Program-made: the position numbers and the translations under genes | The notes under the pieces: model-generated | What the model was told of the DNA's origin: nothing | What the model saw: the letters and a program-made list of their open reading frames with translations, nothing else | The model's database searches: none | NCBI RefSeq assembly: GCF_026914265.1 | Contig: NC_069132.1 | Coordinates: forward strand, 37,751,152-37,815,151 | Reading direction: 5' to 3' | Source of the DNA: Mya arenaria | Lineage: Eukaryota; Mollusca; Bivalvia; Myida; Myidae | DNA: 64,000 nt | In this document: in pieces, positions 1 to 12,043 of the stretch | How the letters are laid out: each line of letters begins with the position of its first letter | Position numbering within the stretch: position 1 is the first letter of the stretch

Positions 1-3
1 AAG

Positions 4-1071
4 CTAGTAATATGTTTTTGGTCGAATTCTGCAAAAAGAGGCAAGCGACAATTTGGTCGTTGGGTTTTCCGCTAAAAACTTTTGGTGCACATTCGACATG
101 TAATCAAGACTCGTCAAGACTCGTGATTGTTTCTTCTCATTATCAGCCTTTTTAAAATCTTTCTTCCCAGGCATCATTCGACTATTGTCATCTCTTTCCA
201 TAAAAGAAATTACCTTCTCTTTGTTCTTATAAATTTCTCTTCGTCGTCTTAGCCGTTCGTTTGATATGCGTTTAGTCGAAACACGACCTAATTTGTTTCT
301 GCATAATCCGGTTCGTTTACTCGCCATCTTCACACATCTGTACTTCTTCAGAATCTTACCCCCAATAAGACTATACAAAGTATGTCTACGGTGTTTCTGT
401 GCCTGCTCTCTCGCAATCTCAACCTCTTTACAAAGGACATTGCTAAACAACAGTTGTTTTCTAACTGCCTTGGATTGAGTTTCATTCAACCCAAGATGTC
501 TTACTTGCATGTTTGTCTTTGATCTTGGAGTGAGTTGATTTCCATGAACCTTTTTAGATCTCTGTAATGTTCTCAGTCTGTTTCTGTACTTCTTTTGAAG
601 GTTCTCGTATTTCTGTTCTAAGGATTTAACCTTTTGTTTGTATTTATTGAGATTGTTTTGCATTCTAACTCGTGACCCACGAGCACGTGCAGGAAAGTTC
701 ATTTGTACCACAAATCGACTGGGTCCTGCTTCAGGTGTCACTATAGACGATGAGCTGTCGTACCCGCTAGTACTTAGAACGTCATGTTCATTGACGTTAT
801 TGTTTACCTCTGCTTGTTCCAGCACCTTCTTCTTCTGTCTGTATGTTTTCAAATAGTCTCTATTCTTTTTGTTTCTCTTAGCACGTTCTGCTCGGCTGAG
901 TAGACTGCTTTGTATATACGTTGCCTTTCTTCTTTGTCTTTCCTTCGATAGATACGTCTCATTGTTTTTTTCTTTTAACCTTTGCCTATAGGCCTTCTGA
1001 ATTTCGGCTCTGGACTTCCCCATTATGTCTGAAAAAGAATTTTTTTTTTTTGAAATGTTCGTTACTGACAT
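4..1071 (-). CDS. Basic coiled-coil protein, transposon-associated family (partial, probably frameshifted)
   Basis: A 355-residue open frame, rich in Lys, Arg and Gln. The N-terminal third has a KSRAEIQKAYRQRLKEK segment, followed by a long charged helix with coiled-coil character (about residues 140-170) and a C-terminal block ending in FCRIRP. I have a general memory of multi-copy invertebrate and fish ORFs with this layout that sit next to mobile elements; no enzymatic function is known to me. The stop at 4-6 directly follows a run of five A on the coding strand (plus-strand T run at 15-19). Dropping one A would extend the frame as RPKHITS towards the window edge, so the true C-terminus may lie outside or the gene may be broken. 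The first seven codons (MSVTNIS) are one copy of the 15-mer repeat that recurs upstream, so the real start could be the later Met of MGKSRAE. Function unrecognised. Confidence 0.5.
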   Translation of the reverse strand: MSVTNISKKKNSFSDIMGKSRAEIQKAYRQRLKEKNNETYLSKERQRRKATYIQSSLLSRAERAKRNKKNRDYLKTYRQKKKVLEQAEVNNNVNEHDVLSTSGYDSSSSIVTPEAGPSRFVVQMNFPARARGSRVRMQNNLNKYKQKVKSLEQKYENLQKKYRNRLRTLQRSKKVHGNQLTPRSKTNMQVRHLGLNETQSKAVRKQLLFSNVLCKEVEIAREQAQKHRRHTLYSLIGGKILKKYRCVKMASKRTGLCRNKLGRVSTKRISNERLRRRREIYKNKEKVISFMERDDNSRMMPGKKDFKKADNEKKQSRVLTSLDYMSNVHQKFLAENPTTKLSLASFCRIRPKTYY

Positions 1072-2357
1072 TGAAATGTTCGTTACTCATCTTAAGAAGA
1101 AAATGTAGCCATTGTAACAACATGAAACCATGCCGTTGTACTGCACAGTAATTAAAAATACATCGTTCAACGACATCAGATAAAAAATAAGTGGACTTAA
1201 GAGGGTTAATGTACAAACGATCCATCAATATAAAAAGGAATGTAGCATATGCGTTTTTTTTTAATAGCATCGGCCAACTGCTGATATTTTATTTATATAT
1301 GGCAGGTATAATTAGGGTTTTTTTCTATCTAAAACCACCTTATAAAAGGGTTAAGAAAAAGAAAACATAGTTGTATTGTATGAGCATAGTTCACTACATA
1401 TTTGATTAACAAAGTAGCAACAGCAAAATATTTGAAATGTTCGTTACCATGCGGTAACGAACATTTCACTATAAAGCACATGCTTTAACCAGTATTTACG
1501 TACATGCACTTCCATGGTAAATCTAAAAGCGGTACAAATGAAGATTTCCATGACCATTAAAAAGAAAAAATGTTTAGGATCACAAGTAACAAATGCCATT
1601 AGATGTATGTAAATGAACCTACCTTTGCACCAGCAAACAATCTCGTGTAAAAACTTGTTTACGACAAGAACACAGAAGCGTCGGCCATATTTCCCGCTCG
1701 AATGACGAAAGTATGACGTCATAATGAATCATCATGATCGTACAAAAAAAATACACCCATTTATTTACATTTGAGTAACGAATATTTCAGTAACGAACAT
1801 TTCAAACGATTGTATGACATAAAGTTTTGAGAGAGTTGAAAGCTTCACCATGTTAACTTTTAAATATGTAAAACTTCATGCACAAGGCTCAGCGTCAACG
1901 AGTTAAAAAGCAGTACTGCTAGACTGTAAAGTTATGTAAAGTACGATAACGAACATGTCAGTTTGATATGGAATTCTTCAGTCGGCATTGTGCAAAACAA
2001 CATGTAACAAACACTTTTTTCGCTAAATAACTGATATGTTGCATATGACTTGAACGATGTTTGATTAAGATAAATATGTGAAAAGTGTAAATCTGTAATA
2101 GATTACCAGGATCATTTAACCTTATTAATTTATAGTAACGAACATGTCAGTAAATTCGGCGACATTGTTTTTTCTACATTTAAAGGGCAGCATTTGACTT
2201 CAGTCCTGGCGCACTGACGTAATTTAACCGAGCAAAGTGGTTGTGTCAATGTATTATATGAGAATAAACACTTTATTTCCTTATGTGTTTTAATAATATG
2301 AAGTTAATATGTAGGAACGTTGAGCCTTTTGCTCTGGCGACAGTAACGAACATGTCA
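1051..2357. repeat. Dispersed 15-mer array GTAACGAACAT(G/T)TCA
   Basis: Nine copies in 1.3 kb. Minus orientation: 1051-1065, 1072-1086, 1433-1447. Plus orientation: 1454-1468, 1775-1789 (one mismatch), 1790-1804, 1946-1960 (one mismatch), 2135-2149, 2343-2357. Left copies carry TTTCA and right copies TGTCA at the 3' end. Spacing is irregular (0-370 bp), so this is not a simple tandem satellite. The array lies upstream of the minus-strand ORF ending at 1071, and one copy forms that ORF's first codons. Short repeats packed next to a transposon ORF could be subterminal protein-binding sites; that is inference. The DNA between copies shows no gene that I can support. Confidence 0.8.
1433..1468. 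repeat. Perfect 16-bp inverted repeat (hairpin) of the 15-mer
   Basis: Two copies of the 15-mer face each other. The arms 1433-1448 and 1453-1468 are perfectly complementary over 16 bp, with a 4-bp ATGC loop. Confidence 0.85.
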
Positions 2358-2550
2358 TTTAAGCACATATAAAATCTTTTTTTTTCACTAACTTTAAAGC
2401 TTCAAATCATTTTCTTTGCCCATGTTCTTAACAAACATTAAGCACATTACATGCATACATTAACGATTCTGGAATCTGATAAATCGCGCCCAAAACCGCC
2501 GGCGACACTAATTGCACCTTCTTATTGAGAATTACTGTATAGTGTAAACA

Positions 2551-2723
2551 ATATCCAGCTGAAAAGGACAAGCCCAGAGGCCTATGTTGTACACAATGTC
2601 CTGTTTAGAGGGATGAGCTCAGTAGCCTATATTTTAAACGATATCCTGTTTAAAGGGACAAGCCCATTAGCCTATATTGTTAAGAATATTCTACTTAAAG
2701 GTCTAGTAGCCTATATTGTTAAG
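2551..2723. repeat. 45-bp tandem repeat, about 3.8 units
   Basis: Units start at 2551, 2596, 2641 and 2686 (the last is shortened). All share a core of a T-rich CCTGTTTAAAGGGACAAGCC-like half followed by a GCCTATATTGTTAA-like half. No coding potential is seen. Confidence 0.8.
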
Positions 2724-2990
2724 GGTGCATGGTCAAGGTCACTGTTACTTAAATAAGAAAAGAAATGAGACTGATTAATTTAGTTAGGGTTGACATATTG
2801 TGACCAACCGTAGTGTATAGGATCAGTTTCTGGAGACCTTTCATGGGATTTCGTTTTGGTCCCATTGGGCATGGTCACTTTTTCACTCGTTAAAAAGATA
2901 GAGATTGTAGAAATTTCATGGGTTTGCGTTTGAGGACCTTACGGTAAAGGTCAAGATCACTCTTACTAAAATAGAAATAGAATAGCCATA
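2724..2990. repeat. Degenerate dispersed repeat with AAGGTCA motifs
   Basis: Two to three imperfect copies of a roughly 120-bp unit. They contain GGTCAAGGTCACTGTTACT (from about 2731) and related GTCA...TCACT...TTACTAAAATAG blocks, plus TTTCATGGG boxes. I associate such sequences with common molluscan interspersed repeats; the class is unknown. Confidence 0.45.
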
Positions 2991-4189
2991 TGGCGACTAA
3001 ACGTGGTATGGACGAAGAGTTTATGGAGGATAGGACAAAGCGGCGTATCTTCGAGCGTGCTCTCCGATGACAGCTCTTGTTTAATACAGTTGTCTGTTTT
3101 AAATTGGAGCATCCGTGCAGCCAAGCGGGACTGATGTCAGTCGTTGGCACCTATAACTTACAATCGTTCAGGTGATTTCCTTACAAAATGTGCTATATTA
3201 CATTCCCAAAAGACATACATATTACAATTAACTACACGAAAGCTGTTGGGACATTATATCGGAAAGAACTTGATGTCCGTTGCATAATGCCAAGATTAAT
3301 TTTAGCTAGGTACGCGACATTTCAATGAGCATTCAATATAAATTTACTTCTTAGTGGGTGATCCAAACAATCGGAAGAGCCATAATATGTTGGTTAAATC
3401 TTAAGTCCCGAAAAGCGAATAGCATGTTCTAAGTACCGATAAACTGCTAAACTGAGTCATGAATAAGATTTAACACAAACTAGTTCATATTTAAACCTGT
3501 TTAATCGGGCATTCTTGGTTGCTTATTTTGGTATTGCATCCCAAACCCTTTTATTTGTCATCTTACTAAATATATACTAGATAAGCATCTTAAATGTTGT
3601 TTTCTGTTCTAATATATTGAGGATCACATTATTAACTCAATTTGTCACATAAAATGATAATGGCACCTCGTGTTATAAAAGAAATTGATAATTTTTCTTA
3701 GCACCAAGGAGGAAAAAATGCTTCATATATTTTACAAAATGTAATGAATGGATGCAGTTGGGCTGGTTAAAGTGTGTGGAGGCCGTACATTGAATGGATA
3801 CACTCGTGGTATGTTGTTTGTCTAAGGTTATATGCGACAAGTATTTCAGATGAACTTGTTTATATTAAAATATCTGAGAACATCATCATCTTTAACGTTA
3901 ACAATCTAACCAACAATCTACCACTGGGTATACCTCCCAACAGTAATTGCAGAAGGACATGTGCTGGTTACAATGTTTACGATTACTTGCCCTTATGTTT
4001 GATCAACATACTCCATTTGACATCTTTTAAGTTACCGTTGTACAAAATCTGCAAAAAATGTTTGAAGCTTCAGGGCTGGAACGGTATCCGAAAGAAATTG
4101 CTCTTATGAGTAAAAACAGTGGTATTTGGAATTTTGTCCGATGTTCAATATGAGATTTGTCAAAAAAGATGATGTCACGCAGATTAGAA
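2991..4189. other. No recognisable gene
   Basis: AT-rich unique-looking sequence. The 111-codon plus-strand frame at 3774-4109 has no domain I recognise and no splice or repeat support. No homology to units B or C is visible until about 4,190. Confidence 0.5.
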
Positions 4190-4805
4190 AGTGTTGTTAT
4201 AATTGTAGTTAGTAATGTGTCTGGTTACAAAAATGCAAATATATCTCACAAAGTACCGGTATTCACACAAAGCCGCAAACAAATATTGATCGGGCAGTCC
4301 TGTCTTTTTTGTACAAAACAGTTTAATTTTGTATAGAGACATTTTCGTAAGAATGTAAATGCTTTTTGATCGAAAATCAACATTTACCATACAAGTTGCT
4401 CAACTCCTACACATGTTGCAACGGATGTATGTATTATGCTTGCAAAAGATTGAATTTCAAACCTATTGTTTTGAAACATTTATTGTTTGGTCCTTCAAAC
4501 TAACGTTTGCATTGTGGAAGGCCCTTAAAGAATTGCAAAGGTAGCTATACCTATTCACGGGAAAACCCCCTGTAAACTGTAACAAAAACATCACTGTTCA
4601 TGTCGAGATGATGTTCTGTAGTCGCAGTCGAGTCCGAGCATAGACCATTATGAACTTCAAGTATTCCACTTCACATTAGTAGTACAACAATTGTATTATG
4701 TTTTGTTTTAAAAACAACATGAAGGTGTGCTGATAATTTAAAGATCTGATGGACGGATGTGTTTATTTTAAACCTTTGCATGAACATACTCTTAATGTAC
4801 ATAAT

Positions 4806-4829
4806 TTATATATATATATATATATATAA
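4806..4829. repeat. (TA)n microsatellite
   Basis: A short run of TA dinucleotides in the 3' flank of unit A, not present at the corresponding positions of B and C. Confidence 0.8.
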
Positions 4830-5655
4830 TTTTATTATGATATATGGCCTCCGGCCCAATCATTTACATAAACATATATATATAAATCAATACAACAGGT
4901 ATGACAGGTCATGAAAATCATGCAATTCAATATTCATTATTCATAACGTAATTTAGATATTATAGATTGGTTCTATTTTACAAACATATCAGTTTAAGTA
5001 CATAGCCATATTTAACAATGTGCATCATTTCTTATAATTCAACACATATGAAGGTAATTTATACAAATACAAACAATTAACAGCACAATATGACACCATT
5101 ATATGCACCATTAGTTAATTTAAAAGCTTCATGTGTAAGGTCATTAATATGATTTGGAAAACAAATTAATAGATAAAGAAAAACATATTGGTTCGGGATA
5201 ATCATAGTGTAAGTGTATCATCGATATAACGTAATGTACATGCTGTTTATAATGCATCTTTTTTAAATATGTCATTTCTATTAAATGATTGAATTAAACT
5301 CAATCAACATAAGATACTGATCATAACATTCATCGCATACAATGCAACAATTACACTATTAGTGGTAGTTATAAATGTATTAGCGATCCCGGTTACCGAC
5401 CTTTACATTCGAATCACATGTTACTATGTATTTCCGGCCTTTTATAATCAAGTGCGTTGGTCGAATGAAATATGTTTATGATGTGGGTAATCAATAACCA
5501 TTTTCAATGTGTTCGCGTACACAATACTAGGAAAACTAAGTGAAGACGTCGTTTACTCAACAGGCGTTCGGCAATAAAAGTTCAGACTCTGCCCGTTTCA
5601 ATATTTGTTAGAATAAGTACATTGTTAATACATGTCTCGAACCTTTAAACAACAA

Positions 5656-8600
5656 TTAAAGGTGATTATAATTTGCGACGACTTCTGCATAAGGCGGTGG
5701 CTCCGCCATGTTGTTGCTGAGGGGAGAGCTCTGTACCATATTTCCGGTTTGAAGGGATAGCTCGTTAGAATAATTATATCTCCCTAGTTCATAAGGTGGT
5801 GGCTTCCCTATGCTGTTTCCCGCGTCAAAGATCGACTGCATATTAACGACTTGGTGGAATGACTCGCTAGAGTAATTTGCTCCCAATAGCTCATATGGTG
5901 GTGGATCCTGAAACGCTATGTCGTTTCTAACGACATTGCCTGAAATGACCTGAAGGGGGTGGAGAGGCAGGGCCCGGTTAGGCTGCTGACATACGGACGC
6001 TGTTTCCGTTTGGTCTGAAAAGCATCGTCAGAGAATCATATTAAAACTTCGCCCATACATTCAAATGTCCAGTGAGACAAGGCACTTTGAAAATTGTAGA
6101 AAAAAACAATCCAGGATTTCTACCAGATGAACATTCACATCATAAACATACATCACTAAGCAACGCAATAATTCACCTATCAACACATGTAAGGATACCT
6201 ACGTTAAATCAATTTCTATATAAACTCCAAACATTAAACCATCTGTAAATGACAATTCTTTTCAAATGGACTGTTATCTTGAATTAAGGACTGTCAACCG
6301 CCGAGGGGACGGTTAAGGGGTTAAATCAACCTTAATCAACATTTTGGTACTCATTGTTCAGCGCCGTTATAGGTACAGTGTCTGTGCACTGTACCCTGAA
6401 AATAAACCAGTTGGTATTCGGTAGATAAACTACTTATTGAAGCATTTCAAACGGGATGTAGTGTCCAATCCATTCGCAAAAAAATATGAAATAGTTAGTT
6501 AGGTATTTGCATTTATTTGGTTGTGCTTGTCCCAGTAGTTATTTTCATTGTTTTCATAATATCGTCAACCATGTACTTTCAACTAATGCCACAGGAGTCT
6601 AAATTGATCTCATCCAAAACAATTATATTCTTGTACCAGACAAAATATTCATGTCTAGGAGTGTGTTCAACAAGATATGTTTGTTCAACAGTTATTAATT
6701 GTGAATATCATGCATTCTTTAAATGTCCTTAATTCGATATTATTCGTGGACAGTAATATTTGAATTGGTTTTCATCTATTATTGATTTAAGTGACTTCTA
6801 CTCTTAAATGTCTACTGAAAATGATAATACAATATCAAAGTGAACAATCTATGTATACCATCTGTTAAACAATAATAATATGTAAGTCTTATGTTGCAAC
6901 TATATACTATGTTGTCGTTTTTGGAGTTTTTGTGTACATTGGTGCGGTAGCAAGAGAAGAAACTAAAACAATCAACGAATCATACTGTGTGTTATGTAAC
7001 TTGCTTTATATCAATATTATGAGCAGATTTCGATAGTATTACTCATTAGTTGTAGTTTACAGTTTTCCTCTTATTATCAATAGAATAGACTACGGCACAA
7101 AATGCTGTGATCAAAATCTGAAATAACCTTCATGTTTCAAACAGTACCATCATCAATTTGTACCGGTGCAAATGTACTCTTGTATTAACTGTTCGGAATG
7201 AAGTGACCATCAAAAGACACTCAATTCTCCGAAAACTGTTTTAATAGGTTCCAGTATGTGCTAACATGTATTCGGGAATCGGTTAAAACAAATAAAATGT
7301 ATGTAGGACGAGTTTATATTAAATAGCACAACGATACTCAATCGGGTGGGATTATACTCACCGGTGTGTGCTTGTGTTCTACGTAACTTCTTCATACAGC
7401 ATATACAACAGCAAATGAAGACGAATATAATGACCAGAAGCCCGCCGATGCCGCTTCCTATTTCAATGAACACAGGCCTAGTTCTAGGTGGGTTGAAGTT
7501 ATAATATCTGAAAATAAATACAATAATGTCTAAGTCCCATCTGACACTTGGTGTCCCTTAAAATGGTATGAATATACTTGAATTGCTATTATTCTTCAGG
7601 GATATACAATTAATTTTCTAAACTTATAAAACAAAATTATACAAAGTCATCAATTAATTGCTTTTACATTTAGCAAACAATCATTAGAGTCGGTCAATCG
7701 ACTTTAATGGGAAAGGGCCGTAATTGATGTTTGAAAAAACTCTAGACTAATATTTTCGCATTTCTTAGTGATATGAAAGTAAACGTTGTTACAGTTCACT
7801 GTTTCTATCTCACTGTCCTGTTTGTCTTCATCATATACAGTACTGCGTTAAAGCATCGCCATGCAATAAAATATAATTATGTCACAGTTTAGATTGTAAC
7901 ATAGTTATCTGAAATCCTTTACTGTCTGTCATTTCTTCGTTTCTATGCCTTTTCTAAAACTTCATATGTCAGTCTTCATTTCATCGCATCACCCCTCATT
8001 TAACTACCTGCATGCATTTCCTATAGTTAATTTACTGCACTGTGACCGTTTAACACCCGATTTGGTTCTTAGGCACTCACACACAAATCATATTATTCCA
8101 TCTGATAGGCGCGACCTGTCCATTGTTCATGGACAATAAATGTTCTTATAATCAAATAGTCTGTGTTTCCAGCCCATATTACTAAAGATAACCCAGTAGA
8201 AGTCGTAACGAACTCTGGCAACATGTATACCGAGTTTCATTTGAATATCTTGAACGCTTTTTCATTTATGGCCAAAGTAGAAAAAAATGTTGCACAACAA
8301 CACTGTTGATAACACTAAGGCTATGATAGTACCTCATTTGGACTGACACCAAATGTATGATTCTATCTAAACCTGGCCGACACCATGTCAATGACAAGTC
8401 CTTGTCTTATCGAACACCAAGGCAATAACAAAATTCCTTGTCTTGGCCGACACCATGGCAATGACAATTCCTTGTCTTGACCGACACGATGGCAATGGTA
8501 ATATCTTGACTTGGCTAACACCATGGCAATGTCCGACACCATGGCAATGACAATACCTAGACTTGGCCAACACCATGGCAATGACAATTCCTTGTCCTGG

Positions 8601-11284
8601 TCGACACCATGTCAATGACAATACCTTGTCATGGCCGACACCATTGCAAATTACAATACCTCGGCTTGGCCGACACCATGACAATGACAATACCTTGACT
8701 TGGCCCACACCATGGCAATGACAATACCTCGACTTGGTCGACACAAAGGCAATGACAATACCTCGACTTGGCCGACACAAAGGCAATGGCCGACACCATG
8801 GCAGTGTCAATTCCTTGATTTGGCCAACACCATGGCAATGACAATACCTCGACTTGACCGACACCATATGGCAATACCTTGACTTGGCCCACACCATGGC
8901 AATGACAATACCTTGACTTGGCCGTCAACTTGTCAACGACATACCTTGATTTGGCCAGCACCATGGCAATGGGAATACCTTGACTTGGCCTACACCATAG
9001 CTATGACAATACTTTGAATAAAACTTTCATGCAAAAAGTTTAAATGTTTAAACAGGAGGTAGCCTCAATTCTGATTTCCTGTTATTCACTCAATTATTAA
9101 GGATTTCAGAGTTCGACTTATAATGGTATGCTATTTAATACAGAAACACTATATAATCAAGAATACTTTCTTTATCATTGACAGCGAGAACGCAGTTTAT
9201 TTTAAATACCCTCGGAACAATATATATATTTTTTTAAAAAGAATCAAAAGGAAACAACCTCTCACAACATTTCCAAAAGCCTGGGAAGTCGTTGTCATAG
9301 CAACAACCTGCAGAGCACTTTACTCCATTCAATGATCCATCTTCGCACGTGCCATATGCGCTCACTGAAAGCAAAAACACGTTCTCCCTCATTACCAATG
9401 TTAGAAAAAAGGAATCATAGAATTTCCTCCATCTAATTTTGTATTAATAATATCTGTCATGTGTTCCCGTTCCGGATAGAAAAATCTGACCCGAGGGCAC
9501 CTGCGTTGCCTGGTAACAAGGCTTGCCGAGTTACCGGCTACGCAGCGTGCCCGAGGGTCGGATTTTTCTATCCGGAACGGATACACATGATAGATATTTT
9601 TTCTATCATACCTTAATTATTTTGTTTGTGAAGAAACTGCATAAACAAAGCTCTTTTTTGTACATTTCACCAAAAAGTGCGTGTGATAATGTTTACTGAC
9701 GTCATGACGCGCAGTAATTTTTATTCACTGTCAACGTCAATAAGTTCCTTCGATATCAAGTCTTCGAAGGGTTATTTCGTTTTGGTGTGAAGATATATTT
9801 TTGCAAAGTTAATGTTTATGAAACTCATCTATTGAAATCTCATAATTATGGTTACTTAAAGTATATAATAAAAGAAATAAAAAGTATAACGTCACAGCGC
9901 GTGACTCATCTTGGGGGATGCCAGATGGGATTTTCCAGCACGGCTGACGTCACCGGAAATGCCTATCCGGTGTGCTAGAATAATCTGTATATCAGAAATG
10001 TGTTGTTATTAGACAAAATATTTCCAATAAAAGATAGTACATGAATAGTGTATGTTTAAACTTATTTTAGATCGGTAGAACGGGTACCTCATAATTTTAA
10101 CCATATTGATTAGTGGCAGAACCAAAACTGATATTGTAATGAAATACATGTATTAGCATGACGTAGCATGCAACGAAAAAGCTTGTTGACTTTTTTGTAT
10201 GTTTTTGAGAGGGGAAATGGAAAGGGGTCAGAAGGGAGGCAAGTTAATGCCGCTTTGTGAATATTATGAATTTCCTGACTATATTGAACTGTCTTTGTGG
10301 AATTCATTTGAAATTATATAACGAAGTGCTATGGTTTTCTTTATATAATCCAAATGGTGTTTCAACAAAATAATTTGCAAGGTTACTTCAGCAGTGAGTG
10401 CAACCCAGTTCCAAATAAATAGCTAGTATCGAATATTACTATTTCCATTCGGGCTTTGCACAGAAAAAAATGAACTGTAAACACGTGGGCTTCTTTGAGG
10501 TTGGGACAAAACCGTTCCTACTATTTTTTTATTAATTGAATCCTTTCTTTTTCGAATAATGATATTTTGATTTGATAACGCTGCCTTAAAAAGGCCTAAT
10601 AGATCAGCAAATTCTCCAAAAATAGAAATATTTATATGAAAAACTACAGAAACAAGAACAGAAGTTGAAAGTTTATACAAACACCCCGTTTAATGACACA
10701 GCGTCAATGCCAAAGACCATATAACACAAAACAAACATTCACAAACCAGAAACATGGAACAACATTGCAACACTCCACAAACAACGCACTACATATATAA
10801 TATATAAAAAACTAGGGGTGTTTATCAAGGATTGTTAGGTACCGCGTTTGAACGGTCAATAAAATGTAAATTTACCGGGTATTTAGACAAGTTTGAGTGT
10901 ACAACCTCACTCTTTTCCGAACAATCGCAAATATAATGAAAACATAAATGGTAAATCTTATCAAAGTATGTATGAACTTGAGGAAATTTAACAATAAAAG
11001 AAATAATAATAAACTCATCGGAAAACCCCATGTACTTTTATAATAAGGGACCCCAACTATATTTGCAGACGAACGAACACAAGTCATGTTCTTGCAGTTA
11101 TAATAAAACATGACCCTTAAATAATGCAAATATTATTGGCATTGACTGCTCCTTCACCAAAACATAATAGATTTATTAAAATGTTCCTTCCTTTAATTTA
11201 AATATTATTATTTTTTCATTTAATTATCTTACCAAAATGGACCATCAACGCGATCCATATTGTAAAATATAAACAATCCACCAT
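5656..11284 (-). CDS. Shisa-like/STMC6 single-pass membrane protein with PPPY tail, paralogue A
   Basis: Four exons on the minus strand: 11284-11233, 9364-9259, 7507-7362, 6014-5656 (52+106+146+359 nt, 220 residues). All junctions have GT donors and AG acceptors, and intron phases 1, 2 and 1 fit together. Residues 1-18 are a hydrophobic signal peptide. Cysteines 24, 34, 38, 39, 50 and 51 make a six-Cys ectodomain (CEDG...GCC...WKCC). The membrane span is about residues 69-90 and ends in CCCICC, likely palmitoylated. The tail carries PPPY at 139, 173 and 207 in 34-residue modules, the type of ligand bound by WW domains of NEDD4-type ubiquitin ligases. This layout fits the Shisa-like (STMC6) superfamily with CYYR1 and WBP1/VOPP1; the exact subfamily is uncertain. 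Intron 1 holds a foldback element and intron 2 a 34-bp minisatellite. A second exon 1 lies upstream at 11992-12043. Expression is not shown by the sequence. Confidence 0.8.
8371..9017. repeat. 34-bp minisatellite in intron 2 of paralogue A (about 19 units)
   Basis: Tandem units built around GGCCGACACCATGGCAATG followed by ACAATACCTTGACTT, period 34 bp. No stop codon occurs in long stretches of any minus-strand frame, giving spurious ORFs of up to 169 codons. It lies between exon 2 and exon 3. Confidence 0.9.
9449..9981. mobile_element. Foldback/MITE-like insertion in intron 1 of paralogue A
   Basis: Paralogue C lacks it: the sequence around 49,800-49,830 reads straight through the equivalent site (ATTAATCTG). 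The insertion is flanked by AAT on both sides. Its left end is a large hairpin with arms 9450-9517 and 9530-9597, imperfect over about 68 bp, loop AAGGCTTGCCGA. The rest includes CRE-like TGACGTCA sites (about 9,698 and 9,946). No ORF of its own, so non-autonomous; the superfamily is not identified. Confidence 0.75.
10638..10761. repeat. Dispersed repeat (AAAACTACAGAAACAAG family)
   Basis: A roughly 120-bp sequence starting TGAAAAACTACAGAAACAAG and continuing through a CCCGTTTAATGACACAG box to AACCAGAAACATGGAACAAC. Related copies lie near 22,543, 29,428, 33,210, 37,880, 39,336, 50,325 and 61,135, so it occurs in all units and also outside the array. Class unknown. Confidence 0.7.
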
Positions 11285-11304
11285 TTTGTTTAAACATTCA
11301 CCAA

Positions 11305-11318
11305 ACGATGTACATCGT
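11305..11318. promoter_or_regulatory. Conserved dyad ACGATGTACATCGT upstream of exon 1
   Basis: A perfect 14-bp palindrome 20 bp 5' of the paralogue A start codon (minus strand). Equivalent dyads occur before exon 1 in B (30206-30225 and 34874-34893) and C (50989-51008), with a few extra central bases. It could be a protein-binding site or a 5'UTR hairpin. No TATA box or initiator is evident. Confidence 0.4.
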
Positions 11319-11991
11319 ATCTGTCATAACTTTCTGAATACTACCTGACTGTGAAATACCTTTTGCAGTCATTATAAAACCATTTGGAATAGAAACTTAT
11401 TGTCCCATTTTATATAAATACAATAAGCGTAAATCGATTTAAGTATCTTATTTCATTTTTCGAAATGGTTCAATGAAATAAGTTTGCTCCAAAATAGTTT
11501 ATCGCGATTATTTTGAAAATGAAGTTTCTTTACACTCTCAAAACCTTTTTAAATTGGAAATTTTGCGTAATTTATGAGAAATCAGAAGAGAAGTGTCCTT
11601 ATATTGATTATGTTATAAGGTAAAAAGTAAAATGTACTGCAGGTTTAAATCAGTTTGTGTGCATAACCTCACTCTTTCCCCAAATACTCCGAATAAATTA
11701 AAAATGTAAATGGTAAATCGTATCAAAGTATGCATTTAATTGCGGAAACATTATAATAAAACAACAGTAATAATAAACTAATAGATAAACCCCAAGTACT
11801 TCTATGATAAGGGGTCCCAACTCTATCTGCAGACGAAGGAATACAATTCTGAGTTCTTGAAGTTATGATAAAGCATGACCTTTAAATAATGCAAATAATA
11901 ATTGATTTCTCCTTCACCAAAACATGATAGATTGATAAAATGTTCCTTTATTTAATTTAAATCATATTATTTTTTCAATTAATTATCTTAC

Positions 11992-12043
11992 TAAAAGGAA
12001 CTATCAACGCGATCCCTATTGTAAAATATAAACAATCCATCAT
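11992..12043 (-). CDS. Alternative first exon of paralogue A (distal copy)
   Basis: A duplicate of the signal-peptide exon 759 bp upstream of the proximal copy. It encodes MMDCLYFTIGIALIVPF plus one base and ends in A|GTAAGA, keeping phase 1, so it can splice to the six-cysteine exon. The hydrophobic core is closer to paralogue C than the proximal copy, which has Trp and His substitutions. It could provide a second promoter and signal peptide; no transcript evidence is available here. Confidence 0.55.

Noticed and set aside
3774..4109. 111-codon plus-strand ORF
   Set aside because: No recognisable domain, no splice signals or paralogous copy, and its length is plausible by chance.
8388..8897. 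169-codon minus-strand ORF (and similar ones at 27,248-27,637 and 48,348-48,707)
   Set aside because: It is made entirely of the 34-bp minisatellite and lies in an intron of a better supported gene. Overlapping ORFs exist in all three frames with the same repeat.
9449..9981. Helitron, because the insertion ends near CTAG with a small CACCGG/CCGGTG stem
   Set aside because: Flanking bases do not fit A|T insertion, the stem is broken in the B copy, and there is no TC start; AAT flanks fit a target duplication better.
10423..10680. 85-codon minus ORF starting MYKLSTSVLVSVVF as the signal-peptide exon
   Set aside because: It belongs to a dispersed repeat also found outside the gene array (61,135), and the exon at 11,233-11,284 has the correct donor and phase.
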